From NCBI RefSeq assembly GCF_030035675.1, contig NC_084480.1, positions 244,255,105-244,319,104 on the forward strand: a DNA stretch of 64,000 nt, read 5' to 3'. A model generated the notes under the pieces. That model searched no databases. It had not been told where the DNA came from and saw nothing but the letters and a program-made list of their open reading frames with translations. Shown here piece by piece: positions 1-15,700 of the stretch. The number at the start of each line of letters is the position of its first letter. The stretch's first letter is position 1. Made by a program: the position numbers and the translations under genes. This DNA comes from Rhineura floridana. Lineage: Eukaryota > Chordata > Lepidosauria > Squamata > Rhineuridae.

Positions 1-68
1 AAGATTACAATTATAACAACTGGGGAAGAGATTCTCAACATGTAATTTCCCTATATGTACATTACTAA

Positions 69-2468
<2,400 letters not shown>

Positions 2469-2677
2469 GAATGGTGAACCGGGAAGTTCTGGAGCAAGTG
2501 GAACGTGGCTATAGAATGCCTTGCCCTCAAGGATGCCCAGAATCTCTCCATGAATTAATGAAACTTTGTTGGAAAAAAGATCCCGATGAAAGACCGACAT
2601 TTGAATATATTCAGTCTTTCTTAGAAGACTATTTTACTGCAACAGAACCACAGTACCAGCCTGGAGACAATTTATAA
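2469..2677 (+). CDS. YES1: YES1 terminal coding exon
   Basis: The exon follows a TTTTAG acceptor, completes the split glycine codon, and runs 68 further codons to TAA at 2675-2677. It begins [20 protein letters not shown] and contains [16 protein letters not shown] (subdomain XI with the conserved Arg). It ends in [10 protein letters not shown], whose tyrosine is the C-terminal inhibitory site phosphorylated by CSK in Src kinases. Human YES1 ends in QYQPGENL, so only conservative changes are seen. The frame joins exactly to the exon at 100-231. Confidence 0.97.
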
Positions 2678-5600
2678 GTCCTCAGCCTACATTCAGTGCA
2701 CATATCTACCAAATATAAAATATTTTCAAAACAAACTTGCCGATTGGAAGGACTCAAAAGAAAGCAAATTGCTATTTGCATGCACTTGATGGCTAGCAAA
2801 CTGGAATTCCATAATATGGTTGCACAAAACTGCTTTTTAAAGTGTTGCACCCAAATGTATCAATGATGTGATATTTTTCTTCCTTATTCTGTTGGGGTCC
2901 AAAAGAAGCATACAGAAAAATTGGTTGGTAAAATGAACATTACCATTACAGTTTATAGGTGGCACGGCTAATCTGTTCTATTATGTTACTGCTAGGGCAA
3001 CATTGGCAATTGCATAAACCTCTGAATAGAAATGTTCCAAGAGTAGGAAAGGAAGTGTATGGGACCAAACAATTCAATTCCAATTTTATAAAATGTCCTG
3101 TGTCCAGAGTAAATAGTTTTCAAAGAGAGAGAGAGAGATCACTGCAGTCCTGATCCTGAGGCTTATTTTACATTGATTTAATTAGGATAGGAAAGTTTTC
3201 TTTTAAAAAGCAGTTAATTTATGATAAACTTGATTAAATGATAGACCTCAGTAGCGGAACTGAAGAGCATAATGCACTGTATAGATACTTTTATGTTAAT
3301 GTAACTGGAAAGTAGCATATGGGAGTTGATTTTCCCCCTGCATAGTTTAATTAAGAATGATGAAGGTAACTACAAAATGTTTTATATGGTTTTGTTAATG
3401 GAGTATATTCAAACTTGAACTCACAAAATGCAATCAAAGGGAAAGAGAAAGTCTCCTTATTCTTTCAAGATGTAGCTGTTCAGAGAGAAATGCCCAGTGA
3501 AACATGCCCCAGTTTTGCGGACTTCTTTCAGAAGATATAGAATTAGAAAAGGGAGAGATGTGGTCAATACTTCCAAAGCAAAATGTCACTAGTTCAGGGA
3601 GTCACACAATTGCACTTCTGCTTTTCTTAAAAAGATGCTCCTATGTATCTACAACAAAGTATTTATAAAAAAAAAAATTTAAGTTGAGTGACCCACTATA
3701 TTTAGTATTAGGTTAATGATGGCAAATTATTGATGGGCAGGCAGCCCAACTGTTACATACTATATTCAGACTCCAAACCAATAGAGCATGCATTGAGAGC
3801 AGGAATTGCACATGCACAGGATGTTTTGAGAAGCCAAAATCCCACCAATATGCTATTGGGTATGGAAGGGGAGCGGTTGGTAGGATTTAGACCTTTTATT
3901 TAAAAAGGGTTTGTACATTCACTAACTGTTGAATCAGATTCAGCTAGTGGTAAGAGTGGGGAAGCCTTCTTCCACCTGCATATTGTCCCTAGGTATATTG
4001 GGGAGTAATACTATTTACCATAACCTCTGACATATCAAGCAATAAAATCCTATTGGCACTGTTGGAATTTGCCAATTTTATTTTAAAAAATTGCACTGCA
4101 AATCTTTTCTGTGAAAATTATTATCATAATCATCGTCATATTATCAGACAAATCATATGGATTTAGTTCTGATACAACAAATGTAACAATTCAGGAGTTT
4201 TGAATTTTGCTCCCAAACTTTTCTTTGTAAAATTGTGCAATTATGTTGCATTTTCTCATATCATTTATACATCCCTAAATTTTCTAAGAGCTTTAAGTAG
4301 CAAATAAATTATGGAATTGTAATTTTTCCTCTGTGTTAAAATGGATAATACAATTGTGTTTATGCAAAACAACAGTAAATTATTTTGATATTGATTGGAT
4401 TTTAATGAACAAAGGGATCAGTTCATTGTAACAACAGTTGTATGGTAAGGAAATAAAAAACTAACTCAACGAGCTTGTCCATGAAAAATGATTATGTATT
4501 TTTAAGAGGCCTACAAAATTAGCCTCCATATCTATGACTTTCTTTGTAATAGGGTTTTACCTTAAGTCTTTGATGTTAGCTATTTTGGCAAGTAAGAATT
4601 CAACAGACAAACTTTTTAATTGAAAGTACTACATTTAAAAGTGTAATTATTTTTATAAAGCATGTTTTAATTTTGTTTTTCAGGATTGATTTGAAATTAA
4701 ATTTGCCCTAATTACAAAAGCTTGTATTTTTGAAACAATAATAGTGTGATAGGTTTTTGAGCTGTTTCATTAAATCTTCGTAATGGTAACATCACTTTAG
4801 AGCAGTAGAGGATTGAAATCAGAATTGTGTTAATGTTTTATCTGCATTCTTTTTAACAGATTTCAGTCTGTAGAGTATACTTTGCAGATGTAAGTGTTCA
4901 ATTTAAGTTTTTTTCTAGAATGTTCATTGTTTTTCAGACTGAATCCTCATAAAAGAACTTCCCCCTCCCAACAATAATAGTGTGATAGGTTTTTGAGCTG
5001 TTTCATTAAATCTTCGTAATGGTAACATCACTTTAGAGCAGTAGAGGATTGAAATCAGAATTGTGTTAATGTTTTATCTGCATTCTTTTTAACAGATTTC
5101 AGTCTGTAGAGTATACTTTGCAGATGTAAGTGTTCAATTTAAGTTTTTTTTCTAGAATGGTCATTGTTTTTCAGACTGAATCCTCATAAAAGAACTTCCC
5201 CCTCCCAATTAATGATTGGAAAACACTAACAATGACTTTGCTACATGTGCATGAGGCATTTTGTTATATTATAAACATGTGTTTTAAATTGTATACTTCT
5301 CATAGGTTCTTGGGATATAGACCCAAGAATGCAGAAGTATTTGTGGATACTCCATGCTCCAGTACCTCATCAAACATATCACGGACTGTACCTCCCCCCT
5401 CCCCTGCAAGGGAAAGATGGGAAGAGGGCTCTATGAATTATAAGTGACCTCATGGTGTTGTGTGTGCAAATCTCAGGATTCTCCCCCTCCACTTCCTCCC
5501 ACATGTGTGAGCTGTATTAGTAGATGTGGAGGATTCTGCACCCCACAGCACCCTCTTGCATGAGCGACTTGTGTGGTTTGGCCCTCACTGGACTGGGAGC

Positions 5601-6415
5601 GATAAACACAATTTACCAGGAATTTCTGGACAAGCCCAATTATAAAGAAAGAATGCAAGTGTTCCCTTGTATTGCTTCTGTTCATTTCGGTAGGACTTGT
5701 GATAGGAAAGTTTCTAACAGATAGTGCTATTGGATATAATTTGTCAACCACTACTTTCATGCAGTCATAGTTCATTTTTAATGCAATCTACATAAAAGCT
5801 TTGATGTGTGGATTGTGTCCCATGGCTTCTGCCACAATCTAATTCTTTAATGAATTATGTACAGTCAATCCCACATCTCCAATGTATAGAAGTGCCACTG
5901 TATATTATGACTGTAGAAATCCTAGAATACTGTTTTCTAAACATCAGAAATGATAATGCAAACTTTTTACATGTTTTCAACTACACATTTATTGTATTTT
6001 CAGCACTTCCTATACTGTAATCATTTTTTATCATTTAAGAATGATTTTGATATTTTAATGGAAACAATTACGTTAACATTTCTGATCAAAACTGTATTGC
6101 AAGCCTTGCCTATCAGTTTTGTTGAAGCTACATTGTGTGGTAACCTTTCATTTTTAAAAATTTGGTTTGGTTTTCTTATGCTGTGTACACAATCTTAAAT
6201 GTTTTTAATATTTTATTACTTTTGCATAATTAAACTTCCTAAAGTATAATCACTGTGTAGTAGATACTGTTTATAAAAACAAACAAATGATTATTTAACT
6301 TTGTGGAAATCTAAGTTCAGCAATTCTGTTTATTTATATGACAGTATATTTGCAAAACGTTTTTGGCTAGATGTATGCCAAATTGTAAAATAAAACCCTT
6401 TTCTCTAGATCTGAA
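2678..6415 (+). other. Probable YES1 3' UTR
   Basis: This AT-rich non-coding stretch follows the YES1 stop. An AATAAA at 6389-6394 is a plausible distal poly(A) signal, and earlier AATAAA motifs occur near 4304 and 4452. A (GA)n run lies near 3124-3139. A 236-bp tandem duplication at 4735-5207 is listed separately. The 3' limit is inferred only from the signal. Confidence 0.5.
4735..5207. repeat. Tandem duplication, 236-bp unit, two copies
   Basis: Copy 1 (4735-4970) and copy 2 (4971-5207) both begin ACAATAATAGTGTGATAGG and end with AACTTCCCCCTCCC. By eye they differ by one extra T in a T-run and one T/G substitution, so the duplication is very recent or an assembly artefact. It lies in the probable YES1 3' UTR. 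Confidence 0.93.
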
Positions 6416-7182
6416 TGAAATCTAAAAAATACCAAATTGTTGGAGCATAAGCATAATGTTTATTAGCTATGACAATGGCAATTTGTATTTTTAGACAGGG
6501 CGCACTCACCCATTTCCTAGATAAACTCAATTTTTACACAGAACTGGGAAGAGACCAGCACAGGAACCACTGAGAGCAAGGAAACCAAAGGAGAGGGCAC
6601 CCATTAGAACATCACTAGTTTAGGAATACCAGACTACCTGTTGATAAAATCATAAGGGTCAACTTAATATACTAGCTAGCCTTTCAGGTGCATTTTCTCA
6701 ATAACCATTCCTGCAGTTTTTGCAGGATATGCTCTAGCATGTGTTGAATAACAGCTGTCATTTAATGCCTGGCCTTCTCTTGTACCTGTAACAGCAGCTT
6801 GGTGTACAAGAATTGGCAAGTGCATTGGCATAGAGATCAACATGATCATCTGCTAATTGCTACTAATCAGAAGGCTATTAAGGCCTAGTTCCAAAGTTGA
6901 CAAACAGGAGCTTTCTGGACTGGTCTGTTTGTTTTAGATATTAAAGCATTAACATTCACTTTGATTTAAAGCCTGCTTTATTGAAGTGAATGGTTAGGGT
7001 GATCACTAATGGTTCTGCTCCAGGATCTTCAACTATAGTGTGCCTGGCACACATTTAACAATGAGACTTTCTAACATTAGCTAGAAGGAAAAAAACAGCT
7101 ACTAAATACAACTTCATTTGTGCCAGATCCCAACAGTGGCACCTGTTTTCAGTGTTGGGGGCTCAATAATAGAATAGATCAG

Positions 7183-7316
7183 GGCTGGGCAACTTGTGGC
7201 CCTCCAGCTGTTGTTAGACAATAACTCCCCTCATCAATGGCCATCAGCAATGCTGGCGAGGGCTTATGCGAGTTTGGGAGTCCAACAATGAAGAGCCATA
7301 AGATGTCTACCCCTAG
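7183..7316. mobile_element. hAT-like palindromic non-autonomous element (GGCCCTCCAG family)
   Basis: A diverged copy: the left end reads GGGCAACTTGTGGCCCTCCA, the middle ACAATAACTCCCCTCATCAA, and the right half is its weak inverse (GGGAGTCCAACAATG). Related copies lie near 14741, 21739, 23115, 25954, 26950 and 47453. The family assignment as hAT-like is by resemblance to known amniote elements. Confidence 0.6.
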
Positions 7317-8261
7317 AATATATGAAGTAAGAATAGACTGAAATGCATCTGAGTGCAAATAGCATTTCCCTTAACCAATAACTTCAAACAATCCCCACCC
7401 ACATCAAGGACTAAAAAAAGAGCTTTACAGTCATAGGGTGTTTCCAGAAACATTCAAGCTCCAAGACACCAGAGTGTATCTGTTGCAGAAAAAATAACAA
7501 AAGAATCTTGTGGCACTTTAAAGACTTGCGGCTGCAATCTTAATCACGGGGGGAGTAGTCCACCCCACTGATTTCAACAGGGCTTACTTCCCAGTACTGT
7601 ATGTGATTGCAGTGTAACATTTATTGTGACAAACTCTAGTCCACTAAAGCTTATGCTGGAGCAAGCTTGCATACCAGTATCCTTTTTTCTAGAAATTTTA
7701 CACTGCATTATCTATGGAGGGGGGTCTGCTTAGTTAAAGGCACAGGGTTTTTTTCTGAGTTCAATCCCAACGCCTATCAGTTTGGAAGGTACCATGGCCA
7801 GAGGTGTGGCACTGAACTGTTGAGAGGCAATGTGTTACAAAGGCAAAAACTAGTCCACTTCAGGTCAGTTTGTAGGTAAAAGAAGGAGTTAGCTCCGGGC
7901 CCCCATTTAGCCCCCCAAAAGGTCTACTTTACAAACAGATGAAGCCAAGCTACATTTATGCACAGATATCAATGTGCAAAACTACTTTTTTTTTTAATGA
8001 ATCCATGGAATGGCAACATTTGATCCGTGACCGCAAGGACTTAAATAAGAAGCTTCTTCCATACCACATGATCTTTTTCCCATGGTTCGGTTGTTTAGAA
8101 TACTTGTTCTAAAAATAGTTTTAATTTAAAGTAATATTAATTCTGCTCCTTTATTAACCTGGAATACCCTGGTTTTACAGTACAATAATCATGTCTATTA
8201 AGAACGAAATCCTATTGATTTCAGTGAGGCTTACTCCCAGGTAAGCGCGGTTAGGATAGCA

Positions 8262-8690
8262 GCCTTAGGGCGCAATCCAACTTATCTTTCCAGCGGGCAG
8301 GGGTGAGCTGGCTGCCAGGGAGGCCGGGCTGCACCAGCAGACTCCCAAGCAGCTGCAGCCGTGGCGCCCCTGGGGATCCGCAGGGGACGGCTGGCGGAAG
8401 CCCTTAAAACGGGGCGTTCCGGGGTAGAAGCCGCAGGTCGGGACTTACGGGAGATCCTCTTCGGATTCAGAGCCCTCCGGATTTCCCCGCAAACTCCGCC
8501 AGCCAAAAGATCGGCGCAGTAAAATAATTTTAATTATGCTCCATTGTAGCCTAGGGGCAGTGCTTACTCTCCGGGAGGCCTGTTTGTCTAAGTCTGCGCT
8601 TCCGGGATGACTCGTGCGCGGGTCTTCCAGCGGAGCCACAGCTCCCAATGGCTTCGCCGCCGCGCGCGTGCGCCCCCCTCCCCCGCCGCC
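8262..8690. other. CpG-rich segment upstream of ENOSF1
   Basis: This is a GC-rich, CpG-containing island about 0.8-1.2 kb before the ENOSF1 start codon, with its densest part at 8640-8690 (GCCGCCGCGCGCGTGCGCC). It could be a promoter or an alternative first exon, or a GC-rich repeat. No open frame inside it resembles a known protein. Confidence 0.5.
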
Positions 8691-9044
8691 TTCCTGGCAT
8701 TTGAGTTGCTGTTAGTCTGATCAGTTCAACGTTGCAGCCCTATCAGTCCCATTGTCAACAGGACTTGACCCAAGTAAGCCTCCATAGAATTGCTGCCCGG
8801 CCGAATGACCCTTTCCACTCAGAGGTCGGTCCTGGAAGTTTTTGACTATGCAGAAAGCAAGCCTCACTGGTCCATATCAGATCAGTTCCTTTCAATATGC
8901 TTGGAGCGGCTCACAAGATGAGCGGATAGTTCAGGATTACCGTTTTGTTTAAGGCTTTCCTTGCAGTGCAGCCCGGTCATTTTGTGGAATAACCAGTGTA
9001 CAGCCGTAGAAATGGCTTTCGTGCTTTTAGTTTACCGAAGTTCT

Positions 9045-9125
9045 AACTTTATGTATTTTATTTTATTTTATTGTGCACCGCTTCGGTTGTGAAGCAGTTT
9101 ATAAATCTGCAAATAAACAAAATAA
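9045..9125 (+). repeat. L2-type LINE 3' tail fragment
   Basis: The sequence reads GCACCGCTTCGGTTGTGAAG then TATAAATCTGCAAATAAACA, the usual form of a squamate L2-like 3' end (GCACCGCTT...TATAAAT...AATAAA). Too short to place in a subfamily. Confidence 0.55.
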
Positions 9126-9200
9126 AGAGGAGCACTCCTGAGACCGTCCCTTTGAGAAAAGACCCACTAATGGGGGGCCTTGCTTTCTACAGCGAGTCAA

Positions 9201-9509
9201 GCTAGCTAGCGGGCTCCGTGTAATGCAGACACTTTCCCTCCGCGTCCAATTGCAGCACGTTTATTACCAAAGAAGCATTTAGCGCGTTTAGGGTTCCAGC
9301 CAGTTTCTTTCTGACTTGCCGAAATCCTTCGTCGGCACCGCCCCTTTCTCTCACTCCTCCCTGTTCTTCGAGACCGCTTCGCATTCGCTGCCCTCTCGAA
9401 CGTGAACGCCCACAAACGTTAGGCGGACCAATCGACGTTTCAGATCAATTCTTGGGGGCTGCCGGAAAGTGACTTCCTCGAGAGCTTCAGTCGGAGGCCC
9501 TTCGCCGTG
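9201..9509 (+). promoter_or_regulatory. ENOSF1 proximal promoter and 5' UTR region
   Basis: The 300 bp before the ENOSF1 ATG is CpG-containing, lacks a TATA box, and carries a CCAAT box at 9428-9432 (GGACCAATCG) plus CCGCCCC-like (9338) and GGAAGT-like sequences. This is typical of a housekeeping promoter. The transcription start cannot be fixed by eye. Confidence 0.5.
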
Positions 9510-9593
9510 ATGGGGAGAGGCAGGATCACGGGACTGAGCGTGAGCGACGTCCGTTTCCCCACGTCTCTGGCCCACCATGGCTCAGATGCTATG
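9510..9593 (+). CDS. ENOSF1: ENOSF1 exon 1
   Basis: Encodes 28 residues beginning [20 protein letters not shown], aligning with human [20 protein letters not shown]. The ATG at 9510 has G at +4; the donor GTAAGC follows. The start is chosen by homology. Confidence 0.95.
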
Positions 9594-12500
9594 GTAAGCG
9601 CTATAGTCAAGTGCACCCATGTGCAAAGCAGTTGTGGGGCAACCGGATCCTGGTGAGGGCAGCAGCGGCCAACTTTCAGTAGATCAGATATAACCAGACA
9701 TAGGCACTGTGATGCAGAGATTTGTCAGCAGCAACAGATAACTGTATATAAAGATTAAAATTAGATCTTGCCAATTGGGCTTGGTTGCCTGCCTGCCTTT
9801 TCTTCCTTAGGTTGTTTCCCAAGCTTGGAGATGCATCTCCAAGATTTGAGTGGGTTGGGATGCTAGTCAGTTACTTGCTTGTCAGTTACTTTAGATGTAT
9901 GTTAAAAGTCGGGAGGTCTGCAGCTGCCCTCTAGAAAAGTGTGTGTGGCGCGTGTTGGTGTGTGTTGCTTGCATTCAGCATTGGGTGTTTCTACTCTTTC
10001 TACTCTTCTGTTTAGCACCCTGATCCAGATTATTCTGCAGCCTATGTTGTAATAGAAACTGATGCTCCTGATGGGCTCAGAGGTTATGGCTTAACATTTA
10101 CGCTGGGCAAAGGCACAGAAGTGGGTAAGTTGTTACGCTGTCCCTAATATAATCAGTTGCTATGAGAATGTCAGTTCCTCTTTGGAAACATTGTGCAAGA
10201 GGAGGTGCAAGAGGAGGTGAGTAATACAGGGCCCACCCATGTAGCCGGTCATGCTATTGACCTTGTGTTTGTCTCGGGAGGGGAGGAAAGTGCTCTGAAA
10301 ATGGGGGCTGTATCTTCTAACCCAGTGTCATGGTCAGATCACTACCTGGTGAACATGGACCTCTCAATGCCGCACACCCTCCGCAGGGGACAAGGACCTA
10401 TTAGGATGGTCCGCCCCAGACGCCTGATGGAGCCTAAGGGATTCCTGAATGCGCTGGGTGATTGGAGCTGACTGAAGGACGCCCGGTCGATGCCCTGGTG
10501 GTGGAGTGGAACGGGGAGATCACTAGGGCAATAGACCGGGTGGCTCCGAAATGTCCTCTCCCCCTGAATAGAGCTCAGACAGCACCCTGGTACACACCAC
10601 GGTTGCAAGGTCTGAGACAGGAGGTGAGACGACTAGAATGCCGGTGGCGGAAATCTTGTGCCGAAGACGATCGGACACTGGTTAGAGCGGCAATAGCGGC
10701 CTACCAGGTGGCAACAAAGGCAGCAAAGAGGCAATTCTTTGCTGCCTCTATTGCGTCGGCAGAGTGTTGTCCCAGGAGATTGTTCCAAGTGGTCCAAAGC
10801 CTGGTCGGTCCAGTTTCTCAGGAACCCATGGAGCATTCCAAAGCCTCCTGTGACACATTTGCTAAACACTTTGCTGATAAAATCGAACGCCTGAAGAACA
10901 TGATTCCGTACGCCGCGGATACAGGCAGTGGGCCAGAGTCGGCCAGTTGCATTCCGGTCTGCTGGGATTGGTTTCAGCCTCTTCCCTCTGAGGAAGTGGA
11001 CAAGGTGCTCTCTACTGTGAAGCCAACCACTTGTTTGCTTGATCCTTGCCCTTCGTGGCTCATTATGAGCTGCAAAGAGAGACTGGGCGAAGGGATCAAG
11101 GCAGTGGTAAATGCGTCCTTGGAAGAGGGTGCAATGCCATCAGCCCTCAAGGAGGCAGTGATAAAACCCATCTTGAAAAAGTCCTCCTTGGATCCTCAAG
11201 AGTTGAATAACTTTTGCCAAGTCTCTAATTTACCATTCTTGGGCAAGGTGATTGAGCGAGTGGTGGCTAAACAGTTACAGACACGCTTGGATGAAGCAGA
11301 TTATTTAGATCCTTTCCAATCAGGCTTCAGGATTGGACATGGAACTGAAACAGCCTTGGTCGCTCTGGTGGATGATATGAGGAGGGCGTTGGATAGGGGA
11401 GAATACACATTCCTCGTCCTCCTGGATCTCTCAGCGGCTTTCGATACCGTTGACCACGGTATCCTTTTAAACCGCCTGGAGGGATTAGGAATAGGGGGCA
11501 CTGTTTTACGGTGGTTCCGTTCCTATCTCTCCGATAGGCATCAACGGGTGGCATTGGGGGATGAGGTTTCAGACCCTTGGCCTCTCAATTGTGGAGTGCC
11601 ACAGGGTTCTATCCTCTCCCCCATGCTATTCAACATCTATGTGAAACCGCTGGGAGCTATCATCGGGAGTTTTGGGCTGCAGTGTCACCAATATGTGGAT
11701 GACACTCAGCTCTATCTCTCATTTAGGTCCTCACCAGAGTTGGCTGTGAATACCTTGTCCAAGTGCCTGGAGTCCGTAAGTGGATGGATGGAAGAGAACA
11801 GGCTGAAGCTAAACGCCGACAAGACCGAGGTGTTGCTTGTGGGTGATAAGAGAAGGTTGGGAGATTTTGACTTGGTGCTTAATGGGGTGAGATTACCCCT
11901 AAAGGACCAGGTCCGCAGCCCTGGGGTCATCCTCAACTTCTAGCTGTCCATAGAGGCTCAGGTCTCGGTAGTGAGCCGGGCAGCTTGGTATCAATTACAT
12001 CTGATACAGAGGCTGCGACCCTACCTTCCTGTACATCTGCTCCCATGAGTGATACATGCCCTGGTCTCCTCTCGCTTAGACTACTGTAATGCGCTCTGCG
12101 TGGGGTTACCCTCGAAAACGGTCCGGAAATTGCAGCTGGTATAGAATGCGGCGGCACGCTTGATAAAACAGAGCCGTCGCCGGGATCATATCACCCCAGT
12201 GTTGGTAGACCTACACTGGTTACCAGTTGTTTACTGGGCCCAATTCAAGGTGTTGGTGTTGACCTTTAAAACCCTATACGGTTTCGGCCCAGTTTATCTG
12301 AAGGAACGCCTCCAGTATCACCAATCATGCCGCCAGACAAGATCAGCCTCACAAGACCTTCTCTCAGTCCCACCAGTCAAAACAGCTAGGCTGGTGTGGA
12401 CCAGAGAGAGGGCAGTTTCGATTGTGGCCCCCACCCTCTGGAACTCGCTTCCTTTTGACCTTCGACATGCCTCCTCCCTGACGGGTTTTCGCCGAGCCTT

Positions 12501-12682
12501 AAAGACCTGGCTATTCAGGCAGGCCTATGAGATTTCTGGGGTGGACTAGTTTTATGATCTATTAATTGAAGGATGGTTTTAGATTAATTGATGTTGTGGC
12601 TGTTGTTTGTATATTGATTTGTATTTTGTATGTCGCCTAGAGTGTCCATTAGCTCGGACAGATAGGCGACTAACAAATAAAA

Positions 12683-12715
<33 letters not shown>

Positions 12716-15700
12716 CAAGAGCTTTCTTGATCTTTGTACTAATAAGTCATGTATTGGAGCTGCACTGCTGCAAAGCCATAGAGAAGGGAAGGAGGAAAGG
12801 GCATTGAATCCTTTTGGCAATGGGTTTGAGAATTTTCAGTGCTCCTGTTGTTAACACCACTTCAATATCAAGAGTACCTATAACACTTTCTGTTGCCTTA
12901 AACAGGGCATTTAATGGATGACTAACCTTGCAGCCCCTGTCTGGAGGCTGCCAAACTGTTTTTACCAGCCTCCCTTTTCCCAGCAATCATATTTAAAAGC
13001 CTCTTTCCCTGTACATCAGCCCAAACATGTTAGTACCAGCAGTAGCCAAGATAGGTAGCACTGAAGTTGTTGCATAGAGTAAGAGGCCTTTACTGGAGGT
13101 AAGTGGTAAGCGGCGGTAACGCAGCCGAAGCTCTGCTTACGGCCGGAGTTCGATTCCGAAGAAAGGAGGAAGTCGAATCTCCGGTAAAAGGGGTCGAGAT
13201 CCACTCAGCCTTCCATCCATCCATGGTCAGTAAAATGAGTACCCAGCATATGCTGGGCGGTAAAGAAAGGCCAGGGAAGGAACTGGCAATCCCACCTCAT
13301 ATATACGGTCTGCCTAGTAAACATCGCAAGACGTCACCCTAAGAGTCGGAAATGACTCGCACTATAAGTGCCGGGACACCTTTACCTTTTTTGCCACTAT
13401 CCCCACCTAGTGACTACTTCCACAGGGATGGTCCTAGGAGTCTGTAGCAACAAAAACGAGAGTGTTCTGCCTCTTAAAGACAAACAAAAGGCTTGTTGAC
13501 ACTGTTGTTTACAGTGGATTCACAGCTGATTGCCTCTCAATTTTGGGGTGGCTGTCCAATACTATGTCGCCCTCAATCAGCATCCATCACACTTTTCTTC
13601 TGCAGTGAATTTGGATTTCCCCAATCCAGGGATAATCAAAAAGAAAAAAAAATCCAACCCCAAGCTGCAGTTACTGGGTAGCCAGACACATTGCAGCAGT
13701 TCCTTCTCCCTTCCGTTACTGAATGCCTCTTCCCCCCTCCACACCCCCTGCCACTAATGTGATTCTCATTCTCATTTGCCTTCTAGTACCAACAAAAGTG
13801 GCAGCTGTTGTTAATTTTACAAAAAATATCCTCCCAATGTACTTTGTGCACAGGTGGAAAGGAACGTGGGTTCACATTACAATTTTTTTTAAGGATGTAT
13901 TTTAAACTGTTGTAGCCTGCTGTAGGACTTCAGTGTGAAGGGTGGGTAATAAATAATAGTAATTGCTTATATGGTGCTAACACCACTTCTGAGTTCTCCC
14001 TTTCTCAATCACATCCAGCAGCAGGAGCAACTGCTGATTTTCCTTTAAAAAAAAAACCAAAATGTGATTTGCATACAGGTGAAAAAGTGTATGGCTCCAC
14101 TTTACAGGTGCTTGGTACTATATCCTTTAGAGTTCTCTTCTTACACACTTGCGTGTGAACAAATACTCTCTTCATCCCTTCTTTTTAATTTGTGTTTTTT
14201 AAAAAAAGGAGTGTGCACACTCGTGAACAATGTTTCCTGTGTGCATATGTGGACAATACAGGCAGACCCCCCTTATATGGCAGGTTCCGTTCTGGACCCC
14301 CACCGTAAAGCGGAAATCGCCGTAAAGCAGAACCCCATTGATTATAATGGAGCGCGTTGCACGAAAATGACGCAAAAATGATGCAAAATGCCGCAAAATC
14401 GCAAAAATCGGCTTTAAAAAGGGGAATTAAAGCTGCCGCATTAGCGGAACGCCGGGAAGCGAAGCACCAGGAAGCGGGGCCCTACTGTACTTGAATGGAG
14501 GGGAGGTACTTATTAAGGCCTTGAAAAGTAGGGTGAAGAAGCAACATGCGCATCACCCCAGAGCCAGCATGCCCCATAGGTATGATCAGGAAACACCGGT
14601 TTGGGACGTGCAGTACCAACATCAAATTTGCTCAGGTAAAGACTGATAGATCAATCTCATAATGTGAAAATGTGGATTAAACTCTGGTTGAACTTGGGAT
14701 CCTGCTATTGTGCGGACATTGTCAAAATCTATTATGGCAGGGATGGGGAACCTGTGGCTCTCTAGATGATGTTGGACTCCATTGTTCAAGCCCCATGGAC
14801 AAGAATGATGGGAGTTGTACTCCAGTAACTTCTGACAGGCTAGAGGTTTGCTACCCCTGTATTAAGGCATATGCTTTCTCATGCATCTGATGGATTCCAG
14901 TTAATGAAAACTTGAGCAATAATGGATATGTTAATCTTTAGAAAGCCAGAAGACTCTTTGAAGAGTTCCAGCTGTGAACCGAAAACAACAATTAGCCCTA
15001 TGAGTGTAAGAGCTTTCTGCCAACAATGGCTCTGCAGATAAAATTTATCCAATAAATAAACTTTTTTGTAAAAAAAAAAACCCACACTCACTATTTTGAT
15101 CTATTTATCTGTGTAGATTTCCATGACATTTAGTCCAGCCTGATGAAAAATTAGTTCCTTTAAAACTCTGTAAAATTATATCTGTAGTATACCCCTAATT
15201 TGTTTCTACTTGTTTCTGTTTGTATCTAATTAGATTCTTCTTGAAACACATGTAGTCTCTTATCATAATGTCTCAGGACCAGGTTACCTACTTTCTTATG
15301 AAACCACCTGTGTATTAAAATCTTCAGGAGAATCCCACCAATATCTGGGTTGTGTTTACCAAGGACATCAGAGAAGGCTTTCTCAGTGACTGCACCCAGA
15401 CTGGAACTCCCTTCCTATGAGAGCTGATGGCCTCACCCCAACAGGTGGAAGACCATCCTCTTTTCTAAGGCCTTTGGCCTCATTAACAATTTGCTACCCA
15501 CCCTTCCAACAAGTTCCCAGCCCAGCCGGTGGCTTTGGGATTAATTGGCTGGTGTTTTTAACCTTCTCTTTTTGTATTTTTTATATGTGTGAATTTTTAT
15601 TATATTGTAATTTTATATTGCTTTGTTAGCCGTCTTGTTTTTAGTCCAGAAAGGTAGAAGTAGAAATGTAAATAATAATGATAATAATTCATATTGTATG

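Larger units (their letters stand above)
6416..9200. other. YES1-ENOSF1 intergenic region
   Basis: No gene is recognised. Contents: a hAT-like palindromic element at 7183-7316; a fragment of an element containing CTTGTGGCACTTTAAAGACT (7498-7517) that appears to resume near 7615-7660; copies of the squamate CCACTGATTTCAACAGGGCTTACT-type motif family near 7528-7625 and 8196-8280; a CpG-rich stretch at 8262-8690; and a LINE tail near 9045-9125. Confidence 0.7.
13398..15339. other. ENOSF1 intron 2, mid portion
   Basis: No exon is visible. It holds a LINE tail fragment near 13905-13965 (GAAGGGTGGGTAATAAATAA), the TA-flanked transposon at 14259-14487, and the hAT-like element at 14741-14869. The rest is unrecognised AT-rich intron. 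Confidence 0.7.

Noticed and set aside
13091-13200. Possible tRNA gene near GTTCGATTCC
   Set aside because: It is the head of a tRNA-derived SINE with a Bov-B-like 3' part.
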